Shown here piece after piece: positions 23,600-32,483 of a DNA stretch of 34,097 nt. A model generated the notes under the pieces. That model saw only the letters and a list, made by a program, of their open reading frames with translations. It had not been told where the DNA came from and did not search any database. The translations under genes and the position numbers were made by a program. Numbering within the stretch: position 1 is the stretch's first letter; each line of letters starts with the position of its first letter. The stretch is from an uncultured Prevotella sp. (GTDB taxonomy: Bacteria; Bacteroidota; Bacteroidia; Bacteroidales; Bacteroidaceae), in assembly GCA_947174835.1 (NCBI GenBank), contig CAMWKM010000016.1:1-34097 (forward strand), read 5' to 3'.

Positions 23600-26500
23600 A
23601 TGCAAAAACTAAAATATGGTTTATTCATTCTTTCCATATTATTCCTTTGCTCAACTAAAATAAAAGCTAAGGTATCTGTGACCACATTACGGGTAGAAAA
23701 TATGGCAAAACCGTTGGGCATTGGAACAGCGGAACCAAGATTTTCATGGCAATTGGAATCGAATGAACGGGAAGTGATACAGACGGGCTATGAATTAGTG
23801 GTGGAGTCGGACAGTAAAACCTTATGGAGTACCGGACGTGTGAACTCCGATGAGCAACTATGGATTCCCTATCGGGGCAAGCCCCTAAAGAGTAACCAAC
23901 ACTGCACTTGGCGAGTGAAAGTGTACACAAACCGAGGAGCAACTGACTGGAGCCAAGCCGAACGATTCAGTACAGGCCTGTTAAGCGAAAGTAATTGGGG
24001 CGGGCGGTGGATTGGACTGGAACGACTGATGCCCAATGAACTGACAGGCGTCACCCATTCGCGACTGGCAGCCCGCTATCTGCGCAAAACTTTTCCCATT
24101 GACAAACCCGTACGTCGTGCTACAGCCTTCATCACCGGGCTGGGGCTCTACCGTCTTTCTGTCAACAATACAGAAGTGTGGAGTGGCGACTTGCTGAAAC
24201 CTGTCCCATCGGACTACCGCAAAACCATTTACTACAATACCTACGATATCACATCGCTATGTTCGACGACAGACAGTCTGGCCGTCCGCATCATCCTTGG
24301 CAACGGAAAATACTTCTCCCCTCGTCAAAACAAGCCTTACAAGAATACAATATTCGGACTGCCCAAATGTCGTCTGAACATCATCGTGGAATATGAAGAC
24401 GGCACCACTCAACGTCTGGTGACCGATGAGACCTGGCAAATCAGTGCCAATGGCCCCATACGTGCAAACAACGAATATGATGGAGAAGAATATGACGCCC
24501 AGCTGGAGACACCAACCCACTGGCAACCTGCCGAGCGTACCGCCATTCCTCAAGGCACCCTCCGCGCTCAACCCACCCCATGTATGTCGGCCCTCAGTCC
24601 CATCCAACCTGACAAAAACTTCCACCACCCCACTATTCTCGACTTCCGTCAGAATCTCGCCGGATGGATTTCCTTCCAGCCCCAAGGCCATGCGGGTGAC
24701 ACCATCCGCGTTCGTTATGCCGAACGTCTCAATGCCAATGGTACGCTTTACGTGGACAACCTACGTGATGCGCGGTCAGAGGACATATACATCTGCAACG
24801 GCCATGACACGGAATGGCATCCATCGTTTGTATATCATGGGTTCCGCTACGTGGAGATTATTGGCCCTGCCACCAACATCCAAGCCTGGCCCATACACGA
24901 TGAAATGGAAGAAAACGGGTACTTTGAATGCTCAGACACCATCCTAAACAAAATCATAGTCAATGCCCAATGGGGGATTCGCTCCAACTATAAGGGAATA
25001 CCTGTGGACTGTCCGCAACGTAACGAACGACAACCATGGCTGGGCGACCGCACAATAGGTGCACTGGGAGAATCGTTTCTTTTCGGCAACGAAAGACTCT
25101 ATACGAAGTGGATGCGCGACATCTGTGAGGCTCAACGTGAAGACGGCTGCATTCCTGATGTAGCACCGGCGTTCTGGAACTACTACACCGACGATGTGAC
25201 CTGGCCCGCTGCCTTGCCATTTATCTGCGATATGCTGTGGCAACAGTACGGCAACGACGAAGCCCTACGGCGGTGGTACCCCAACATCAAGCGGTGGCTG
25301 CTGCATATCATGGATACCTATATATCGAAGGAAGGACTTATTACGAAAGACAAATATGGCGACTGGTGTATGCCTCCCGAACGACTGGAACTCATCCACA
25401 GCGAGGATCCGACCCGCAAGACCGACGATACTCTCATCGCCACAGCCTACACTATCCGTTGTCTGCAACTGGCTGAACAGTTTGCCCGTCAGCAAGACTT
25501 CTCCGATGACGCTGCCTATTGGCTGAAACAACGTAACACCATGATTGAAGCCTTCAACCACCGTTTCCTTCACGTCAACCCGAACAGCAGTCCACGCCCT
25601 GGCCATCCATTCTATCCCGACAGTATCTACTACGACAACAATACCGCCACAGCCAACCTGCTGCCACTGGCCTTTGGCATCGTGCCCGACTCTCTGCAAC
25701 AGGAGGTGGCCCTTCAGATTGTAGAGAATATCGTCATCCAAAATAAGGTTCACGTATCAAGCGGTGTTATTGGCATCTCATGGCTCATGCGTACGCTTTC
25801 TGATAGCGGTTACCCTGAAGTGGCCTGGTTACTGGCTACACAGCAAACTTACCCATCGTGGGGCTATATGGCTGAACAGGGGGCTACAACCATTTGGGAA
25901 CTATGGAATGGCGATAAGGCCAACCCCGCCATGAACAGCGGCAACCATGTGATGCTACTGGGTGACCTGCTCACTTGGGTCTACCAATATCTGGGTGGCA
26001 TCCGTCAAACTCAGGGAACAGCCTACAAGCATATCACACTGAAACCAGAGTTCGACATCGATGGCTGCGATTGGGTAAATTGTCGATACAACACTCCATA
26101 CGGCACCATCTGCAGCAGTTGGAAGAGGAAGTCCCTGCAACATATCGACTGGCATGTGGCGATACCCTGCAACACGACAGCCGAAGTACACTTGCCCGAT
26201 GGCTCTGTCAAACTTATCGGCTCGGGGGCATACGACTTCTCTGTCAACATTCCTACCGATGACCCGCGCATTGTGAAAGATGAATTTCTCTATGAGAATG
26301 CTCCCTTCGCTTCAGCCCATGCCAGCACTATCGTAGAGACCAAGAAAGGCTCTCTCGTATGTGCTTACTTCGGTGGTACTTATGAACGCAATCCCGACTG
26401 CAACATCTGGGTCAACATCAAAGAGAAAGGTGGCACGTGGAGTGCCCCCATCCTCGCTGCCGACGGCAATGGTGTGGCCTGTTGGAACCCTGTATTAACA

Positions 26501-27250
26501 GAGATGCCCAACGGTGAATTGTGGCTTTTCTACAAAGTAGGCGTTAATGTCGCTGGTTGGACTGGATGGCTGACGAAGTCGAAGGACGGTGGCCACACTT
26601 GGGGCACACCGGAGGCTCTGCCTGACAAATTTCTGGGTCCTGTCAAAAACAAGCCGCTTCTACTGGGCGACCGTCTGCTCTGCGGCTCCAGCACCGAGTC
26701 AAGTGGCTGGCGTTTCCATGTAGAGATTTACAACCTGAAGAGCAAGGAATGGAAATATGTGGGGCCCATCGAGTCTAAACCGGCCGCACCGACACTGATG
26801 CCCGACACCCTCCTTCCCATCGACTGTATTCAGCCTTCGTTCCTACAACTGAAAGATGGCAGGTTGCAAGTACTGATGCGCTCGCGCAACGGTTTCCTGG
26901 CCACCAGTTACAGTAGCGATGAAGGAGATACATGGACACCAGTCACACTGACTGATATACCCAACAACCAGTCAGGCACAGATGCGCTAACCCTCCGTGA
27001 TGGTCGCCACATACTGATCTATAACAACTTCCAGACCATCCCCGGCACTAAAAAAGGGCCTCGCACCCCACTCAGCATTGCAGTCAGTGAGGACGATGGT
27101 CTATCGTGGCATCATGTCCTGACCCTCGAAGACAGTCCCTCAGGTGGATTCTCCTATCCCGCCATCATCCAAGGTCACGATGGTATGCTTCACTGTACCT
27201 ACACTTGGCTGCGCAAGCGGATTGCCTACAAACAATTAGATTTTCGCTAA
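23600..27250 (+). CDS. Secreted GH78 alpha-L-rhamnosidase fused to a C-terminal sialidase-like (BNR) propeller
   Basis: The 1,216-residue protein starts with a signal peptide (about 1-23). Residues 25-440 are the N-terminal beta domains of GH78, and 440-800 are its (alpha/alpha)6 catalytic barrel. The general acid is expected at E476 in DCPQRNERQPWLGD and the base at E767 in TTIWELWNG. A beta-sandwich follows (about 800-885). Residues 890-1216 form a second catalytic-type domain: a six-bladed propeller with three Asp boxes, SKDGGHTWG, SSDEGDTWT and SEDDGLSWH. The two halves are in one uninterrupted frame. Alpha-L-rhamnose removal plus a second, unknown glycosidase activity on the same chain is the likely role, together with the GH140-like neighbour. 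Confidence 0.86.
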   Translation: MQKLKYGLFILSILFLCSTKIKAKVSVTTLRVENMAKPLGIGTAEPRFSWQLESNEREVIQTGYELVVESDSKTLWSTGRVNSDEQLWIPYRGKPLKSNQHCTWRVKVYTNRGATDWSQAERFSTGLLSESNWGGRWIGLERLMPNELTGVTHSRLAARYLRKTFPIDKPVRRATAFITGLGLYRLSVNNTEVWSGDLLKPVPSDYRKTIYYNTYDITSLCSTTDSLAVRIILGNGKYFSPRQNKPYKNTIFGLPKCRLNIIVEYEDGTTQRLVTDETWQISANGPIRANNEYDGEEYDAQLETPTHWQPAERTAIPQGTLRAQPTPCMSALSPIQPDKNFHHPTILDFRQNLAGWISFQPQGHAGDTIRVRYAERLNANGTLYVDNLRDARSEDIYICNGHDTEWHPSFVYHGFRYVEIIGPATNIQAWPIHDEMEENGYFECSDTILNKIIVNAQWGIRSNYKGIPVDCPQRNERQPWLGDRTIGALGESFLFGNERLYTKWMRDICEAQREDGCIPDVAPAFWNYYTDDVTWPAALPFICDMLWQQYGNDEALRRWYPNIKRWLLHIMDTYISKEGLITKDKYGDWCMPPERLELIHSEDPTRKTDDTLIATAYTIRCLQLAEQFARQQDFSDDAAYWLKQRNTMIEAFNHRFLHVNPNSSPRPGHPFYPDSIYYDNNTATANLLPLAFGIVPDSLQQEVALQIVENIVIQNKVHVSSGVIGISWLMRTLSDSGYPEVAWLLATQQTYPSWGYMAEQGATTIWELWNGDKANPAMNSGNHVMLLGDLLTWVYQYLGGIRQTQGTAYKHITLKPEFDIDGCDWVNCRYNTPYGTICSSWKRKSLQHIDWHVAIPCNTTAEVHLPDGSVKLIGSGAYDFSVNIPTDDPRIVKDEFLYENAPFASAHASTIVETKKGSLVCAYFGGTYERNPDCNIWVNIKEKGGTWSAPILAADGNGVACWNPVLTEMPNGELWLFYKVGVNVAGWTGWLTKSKDGGHTWGTPEALPDKFLGPVKNKPLLLGDRLLCGSSTESSGWRFHVEIYNLKSKEWKYVGPIESKPAAPTLMPDTLLPIDCIQPSFLQLKDGRLQVLMRSRNGFLATSYSSDEGDTWTPVTLTDIPNNQSGTDALTLRDGRHILIYNNFQTIPGTKKGPRTPLSIAVSEDDGLSWHHVLTLEDSPSGGFSYPAIIQGHDGMLHCTYTWLRKRIAYKQLDFR

Positions 27251-27560
27251 GAAATGTATGTGAGCAAATTGACAACTTAACAAAAACTTACTTTATACCA
27301 AAGTATCGTTAATATTTTTTCAATATTAAAACATTTCTCCACGATTACTACCCATTGTTTGGAAATTCCCATCCCGTCGTAGTTGTAGGACATAGGTAAG
27401 AACAGCACTATAAATGTGCTGAGGATTGTCTTTGGAGAAAATCTCGTCCTTGACAAATCCCCCTCGAATATCATCTCTCATTTCTTTAGCAGGATTCCAA
27501 CCTTTACCATAATAGAAAAAAGTCTTATAATTTAGAACAAATCAATTTCCAGTCAAGAAC
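27251..27560. other. Intergenic stretch between the glycosidase and restriction regions
   Basis: This AT-rich interval separates the convergent GH78 and vsr genes and marks the change in base composition. It contains a small minus-strand protein-like frame (27326-27481, listed separately). I see no convincing terminator for GH78. Confidence 0.5.
27326..27481 (-). pseudogene. Possible gene remnant or 51-residue small protein beside the restriction system
   Basis: From the ATG at 27481 the frame encodes 51 residues with a protein-like composition (MRDDIRGGFVKDEIFSKDNP, then QHIYSAVLTYVLQLRRDGNF and so on) and ends at TAA. The same frame stays open about 20 codons further upstream (ending YYGKGWNPAKE before the Met) without another ATG, down to a TGA near 27549. 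That makes it look like the 3' end of a longer gene that was cut off when the neighbouring DNA was inserted. I do not recognise the family. A short independently translated protein after vsr is the alternative. Confidence 0.35.
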
Positions 27561-28136
27561 TTATTCTGTCAAGCGTTTTTCAACGGTCTCACTATTATTG
27601 TATTCTTCCATTTCTTCTGCTGCCATCATAGGCTCTTTGTCCAATATCTCATAGCGCCTGATGCTGTGGTCTTGCAGGAAAATCCTGTTGAGCGTATATG
27701 CCAGTGACCTCAGCGTGTTCTCACGCACATTCGGTCTCAGTTCGCATTCCCATATCGTGATGCAGTGCCATCCCATTGAAGCAAGCCGACGCTGCACCTC
27801 ACTGTCGCGCTCTTTATTTCTCCGTATCTTTTTTACCCAAAACTCAATGTTTGTCTTTGGTATCTTGCAGCACTCAGAACTCTCAATTGCAGATTGTAAA
27901 TCATCTGACGGAAAACAGATGTGGTGCCCATGCCAGAAACAGCCATTCACGAAAATACACGTTCTATATTTCCGCATTACGACATCCGGTTTCCCCGGCA
28001 ACCGTGGATGATTCAGCCGATAACGATACCCATGCCCCCATAGCCATTTGCGCACAACCATCTCCGGCTTAGTATCTTTACCGTGAATGGCAGCCATGTT
28101 TGCGTGACGCTGTTGGGGTGTTTGGGTGTCAGACAT
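27561..28136 (-). CDS. vsr: Very short patch repair endonuclease Vsr
   Basis: Vsr nicks DNA 5' of the T in T:G mismatches created when 5-methylcytosine deaminates, starting repair back to C:G. The 191-residue protein has the family core: MAAIHGKDTKPE (with E25), LPGKPDVV with D51 (same number as the catalytic Asp in E. coli Vsr), FVNGCFWHGHHIC with the catalytic/zinc histidines and cysteines, FWVKKIRRNKERD and the WECEL segment. About 40 residues after the core form an acidic tail not found in the E. coli enzyme. It lies 22 bases after the nuclease gene, in the same operon as a cytosine methyltransferase whose mutagenic side effect it would counter. Confidence 0.94.
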   Translation of the reverse strand: MSDTQTPQQRHANMAAIHGKDTKPEMVVRKWLWGHGYRYRLNHPRLPGKPDVVMRKYRTCIFVNGCFWHGHHICFPSDDLQSAIESSECCKIPKTNIEFWVKKIRRNKERDSEVQRRLASMGWHCITIWECELRPNVRENTLRSLAYTLNRIFLQDHSIRRYEILDKEPMMAAEEMEEYNNSETVEKRLTE

Positions 28137-28158
28137 ACATTCTCTTCTTAATTTTTAG

Positions 28159-30402
28159 TTATGTCCGTTGTTCATACAGTTTCACCATCAAACCATAGGA
28201 AATTAACTCTCCCGGTTGCATTTTAACGCAATATATCGGAGTACGATTATTACCTAATGAAATAAAAGAGGAAAGATTCAACTTCAAACATGGCATTCCG
28301 TTCTTTGTGCCAAAATACACCTTTTCCACTTTATAATAGCCATCAACGTCTCCACCAACCATTGGCAAAAAGTACCTAATATCCATCACATTGATAGATG
28401 TAGGTATTTTTTCCATCGTGTAACTCTTTGCTGCATGGCTGTAAAAGTCCGTGTAATCCGCATCTGTTTTTCGGACTAAACCAGTCAAGATATTCTTAGT
28501 TTCCGATTTGGACTGTTTATCAAGAGTACCGACATGACTAATGCTGTCAATATGAAACTCTGTTTCAAGTTCAAACGGATTGCTGACATAAAAATGGGTC
28601 TGCAAAGTGTCTAATAGTTCTTTGCTTTGAGCCGTTTCTCTTTCTATTGTTGTTGATTTGATTTTAAGAGATTCCCATATATCAGTGTCTTCATCCTTCA
28701 TCAATGCAAGAATCAGATAATTGCTATCAGTCTTCGGACGATACAATTTGCCATTCAGCCGCTGGAAATTGTTTTGGATAAATTGGTAACAATCCATGCC
28801 GTAGCGCGGCTGGAGGGTTCGAAATGTATATAGTCGGCTAAGGGTGCTTTGAATCTTATTTCTAAACTCTTTGCGGACATATTCCCTCCATGCCGTTTGC
28901 GCACTTCTGTTGTTACGACCGTACAACGAGACTATGTACAGAAAGTTTACATCATAGTGACACAACAACAACGTGTCCCTGTCAAACAAACGATTTTCAA
29001 ATTGACGGTTCAGTTGTATTCCATCATTCTGTGCTTTCAACTCTTTATCATCGAAAGAAAGAAATTTACTGCCACAAATCTTCTTGTTCGGAATACGGGC
29101 ACTGATAAAGAAATTGGGGATAGGGTTATATCCTTCTGTCAATGGATCTCTTAGTTGAGGCTGTTCTCCGTTTCCTTCACCATCCAAAAACAAGTTCATA
29201 TTCCATTGGATGACATTTTTGGCGTATGTGTATTGTTTGTAAATGGATTTGTCACCAAGCGATGTCCTGTCATTTTTGGAACGCTTGTAATACTTGCTGT
29301 CCCCAATGTAATAAGTGAGTTCGGATGTCAAATCAGACTGTTCGATAAGCCCTTGACCTATAAACATGTGATCAACCAACTTGCCATCTCTTTGCTCTGT
29401 AAGTTCTTTTGGCAAACTCTGTTTGTCATTACCGCTTATCAGAGAGTCTATCATGACCTCGAAAATGTGTTCAAAGTCTTTTGCCAGCAAATAGTCTTCC
29501 GACTGCCTGTTCATCGCAATCTTATATTCCCTGTCAAAGAAAGCATAACACAAATCCCATATCCTAAGAGCTTTATCCGAAAAATACTTGTATTTGATTT
29601 GCTTCAATCTTCGACATCCGAGATTCCTTTCAATATAGGATTTCTTCAACTTGTCACAGCTGATAAGCGGATATTGGACATTGATTTCAAAAGAAAAGCC
29701 ATGTGTTTCACGGATGTAGTTCAATATCGAGAAGTATATGACAAGCAGCTCTTCGTCGAAGTTCACCATCTTCTTCCTGTTTACAGGCTTAATATAGACA
29801 GGATTTCCGTTTTGAATTACTGCTTGTGATGAGGCGATGGTCTTATTCCAGTTGATTTTGTTATAACCGGAATGCACGTTTTTGGCCACGAAAGTAAAAT
29901 AGTCCTGATTGTTCCTGTTGAAATCTCTCAGTGCTATTATCACGTCAAGCAGGGTGTTATGCTTCTGTTTTCGTCCCCTGCTTTCGGACTGATATTCCTT
30001 GCTTTCAAGTATATTGTCGTTGTGAGTCTGTTTATATACGCTAATCGTCCGGTATATCCAAATCGAAAGAGTAGATAGGAATTCCTTGTATTCCTTGCAG
30101 CCGTCTTCCGTAAACTTGGTTTTTACCGTGTCAGACTCAAAATCTATTATTTCCTGTGGCGAAGCACCGAATATCGTATCGTCACCGTTTTCTTCATTTT
30201 GTTCTCCTGTCAGCACAACTTTCGGAAGAAAGAAAATGACATCTTTTGCTGCTTTGCCATAGCAATACCCAACATAGCCAAAAGCATATCTGTCTTCCTT
30301 AACAGGAACGGACACAACATCCTTGAGCACATCTCTGATGGTCAGTCCATCCCTGACTATGTCATTCAAACTATACGGGTATCCTTCGATGAACAGCAGC
30401 AT
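28159..30402 (-). CDS. LlaJI-family restriction endonuclease subunit (PD-(D/E)xK nuclease)
   Basis: This is the nuclease partner of a McrBC-like restriction complex. The 747-residue protein resembles the LlaJI family, in which the R2/McrC-like subunit carries the active site. Candidate PD-(D/E)xK residues are E314 in FEHIFEVM, D344 in KLVDHMF and the D368-S-K370 pair in YYIGDSKYYKR. The N-terminal 200 residues have no recognisable motif and may bind the NTPase partner; the C-terminal 250 may recognise DNA. It starts two bases after the McrB-like gene ends and precedes vsr. Assignment rests on the active-site pattern and operon context, so the exact subfamily is less sure than the nuclease role. 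Confidence 0.82.
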   Translation of the reverse strand: MLLFIEGYPYSLNDIVRDGLTIRDVLKDVVSVPVKEDRYAFGYVGYCYGKAAKDVIFFLPKVVLTGEQNEENGDDTIFGASPQEIIDFESDTVKTKFTEDGCKEYKEFLSTLSIWIYRTISVYKQTHNDNILESKEYQSESRGRKQKHNTLLDVIIALRDFNRNNQDYFTFVAKNVHSGYNKINWNKTIASSQAVIQNGNPVYIKPVNRKKMVNFDEELLVIYFSILNYIRETHGFSFEINVQYPLISCDKLKKSYIERNLGCRRLKQIKYKYFSDKALRIWDLCYAFFDREYKIAMNRQSEDYLLAKDFEHIFEVMIDSLISGNDKQSLPKELTEQRDGKLVDHMFIGQGLIEQSDLTSELTYYIGDSKYYKRSKNDRTSLGDKSIYKQYTYAKNVIQWNMNLFLDGEGNGEQPQLRDPLTEGYNPIPNFFISARIPNKKICGSKFLSFDDKELKAQNDGIQLNRQFENRLFDRDTLLLCHYDVNFLYIVSLYGRNNRSAQTAWREYVRKEFRNKIQSTLSRLYTFRTLQPRYGMDCYQFIQNNFQRLNGKLYRPKTDSNYLILALMKDEDTDIWESLKIKSTTIERETAQSKELLDTLQTHFYVSNPFELETEFHIDSISHVGTLDKQSKSETKNILTGLVRKTDADYTDFYSHAAKSYTMEKIPTSINVMDIRYFLPMVGGDVDGYYKVEKVYFGTKNGMPCLKLNLSSFISLGNNRTPIYCVKMQPGELISYGLMVKLYEQRT

Positions 30403-30404
30403 AA

Positions 30405-32483
30405 TTACAATTCTTGAATATCAAGTCCCCATTCCGGCTTGGATTTGATTTTGGAAAGAAAATCCGAAAAACCTTTACGTTGTTTACCGTCTCCTACTTG
30501 TGTAGATACATATAAAGATTCTCCGTTTGGCAATTTTATTTCTTTGGATCTTCCCTCTGCATTAGGATCCTTTGATCTTTTTATACGTAGTTCTCGATCT
30601 TCGTCTGTTTCTACAATATGAGGAATTATAAAATTCGCAGACATCCAAATATCTCGTATTTGAGCGGCAGTATATTGGTCATGATTATTGCAATAAATCT
30701 CAACGGCACGCTTTACTAATGCACCTTTTCCCCATGCATTACCATTTTCATCTGTATCCTCTCCATTGATAGAATATCGGACGGAAGTTGTATTATCGTC
30801 ATTACCTTCGGACATATCATGCCCTTCCTCGTTTTCCGTATCATTTCCATCAATAGGTTTCAATTCCAACTTGTCCATCATTGAAATAATAAGTCGCTTG
30901 CTGTCTTCAGCATACAATTTGGAAAAAGAAAAATCCCTATCTGTGGGGAATATATCGGCACCACCGTCCTTGCAGACATCATTCCACAAATAGAACAATA
31001 TCTTGTTTCTAAACAGGTTATAGCCTATGACCTTTGCTTGCGGATTGACAAAATAATCACCCAGCATCTTATCTTCAGAACCAGTGTCGTCTAAGATACG
31101 TGTATTTACTTCTTTTTGGAAATCGATCCATCTATATTTCAAGCCGTCAATATCAATAACCCAATCTGTATTCTTATACTTAATCGGCTCATACTCCCAG
31201 TCCCAACGGCGCTTGAAGGCAGAATCTATTGGGAACAGCGATTGGTCGGAGGTGTTCATAGTTGCGTAAATATACAGATTTGACGGCAAGCACAGTTCTC
31301 CGTCTTTTATGCCTGGATTGTCTTTGCCCAGTTCTTCTTCCAAGAATGCATTCAAATCGGTATCGGCCTTGATAGTATATTCAGAAACACCATTCTCGTC
31401 TCTGTCAAGCAACTGAAACAGGTCGCCGAAAATCTGGGCACAATTTCCCCGGTTGATTTCTTCAATGATTAGATATACATTTTCATTCGGCTTCTTGTAC
31501 GCCTGTATGTATGCATTCAGAAATGCCTGCGGTCTAAAATTATATGTGATAATGTCTTCACTCAAATCACCGCCATCATTCAACCTCACAGTAAGTCCTC
31601 CATTTAGTCCGTAAAGCGGTCTCTTTCCTTTTATCGGTTTGTATGCACCCACAAATGTTGAATAATCGCTGTCAGGATGGAAAGTCGTTCTAAAAATATT
31701 ATCTTTTGATACGCCTTCAAGGTGTTTCTTTATCTTATGAGATTTACCTGTACCAGGTGCACCATAGAAGATTTGCTGGAAAGAATATGTTAGTTTCTCT
31801 TCATTTATAACATCATTTGCCTGTGTATTATTCCCATAAAGAGAGAAATAATTAGATTGTAAAATTATTACATAATCCGTTATATCCAAACCTGCATACA
31901 GAGTCTGAATGAAAGGCCCCCGACTTATTTCTCCTGGCGAAGCAACAACTCCACCCTTCTTTGCATCAATATTATCATGTGACACATCAACTCCCAATTT
32001 GTTAAGTTCTGTTTTTAATTGTGACTCAGGATACAGTGATTGAGAAAATTCAATATTCTTAGATTGAGTATTAAAACTATTTTCAATTAAGCCAATAGGG
32101 ATATTAAATTCACTTGCGAATATTTTCAGGATGTCTTCTTTTGTTGTGTCATCTGAAAATGACTTTCTGCGATATGCCCATACAGCCACATCATATATGT
32201 TGGGAGAGAAATCTCCCTGATATTTGAAATAATTATCCCATTTCTTCGAGAAAATAACATACAAAGAACGCCCTCCATTGTATTTTCTTTTGGATTGGCT
32301 TAAGTTAAATATATCCTCAAGGAAGTTTGAAACTACATCTAATTTGACCTCGTAAGGTATTGATGAACAAATTCTACTTTTACACCCTTTTAATAAAGCT
32401 AAATATCCCCATGATTTATTCGTCATGCAGTTCTGAAACCCTTCATAAGAATTTACAACAGTCTTAATATCCAAATATTTCAT
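30405..32483 (-). CDS. McrB-like AAA+ NTPase, restriction subunit of a LlaJI-type system
   Basis: The 692-residue protein has an uncharacterised N-terminal half (1-230), probably for DNA binding, then an AAA+ domain of the McrB type. That domain has Walker A GAPGTGKS (241-248), Walker B YLIIEEINRG (337-346), and the McrB signature MNTSDQS (409-415; McrB has MNTADRS), followed by sensor arginines in FKRRWDWEYEP. The MNTxDxS loop is linked to GTP use in McrB, so GTP is the likely nucleotide. It should drive DNA translocation or assembly for the nuclease encoded two bases downstream. Its ATG overlaps the methyltransferase stop (ATGA). Residues 640-692 form a basic tail. Confidence 0.88.
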   Translation of the reverse strand: MKYLDIKTVVNSYEGFQNCMTNKSWGYLALLKGCKSRICSSIPYEVKLDVVSNFLEDIFNLSQSKRKYNGGRSLYVIFSKKWDNYFKYQGDFSPNIYDVAVWAYRRKSFSDDTTKEDILKIFASEFNIPIGLIENSFNTQSKNIEFSQSLYPESQLKTELNKLGVDVSHDNIDAKKGGVVASPGEISRGPFIQTLYAGLDITDYVIILQSNYFSLYGNNTQANDVINEEKLTYSFQQIFYGAPGTGKSHKIKKHLEGVSKDNIFRTTFHPDSDYSTFVGAYKPIKGKRPLYGLNGGLTVRLNDGGDLSEDIITYNFRPQAFLNAYIQAYKKPNENVYLIIEEINRGNCAQIFGDLFQLLDRDENGVSEYTIKADTDLNAFLEEELGKDNPGIKDGELCLPSNLYIYATMNTSDQSLFPIDSAFKRRWDWEYEPIKYKNTDWVIDIDGLKYRWIDFQKEVNTRILDDTGSEDKMLGDYFVNPQAKVIGYNLFRNKILFYLWNDVCKDGGADIFPTDRDFSFSKLYAEDSKRLIISMMDKLELKPIDGNDTENEEGHDMSEGNDDNTTSVRYSINGEDTDENGNAWGKGALVKRAVEIYCNNHDQYTAAQIRDIWMSANFIIPHIVETDEDRELRIKRSKDPNAEGRSKEIKLPNGESLYVSTQVGDGKQRKGFSDFLSKIKSKPEWGLDIQEL

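Noticed and set aside
23600..27250. Assembly error or frameshift joining two genes (GH78 and propeller)
   Set aside because: The frame is continuous through the linker (about residues 880-895), no start signal lies there, and both halves have the same base composition.
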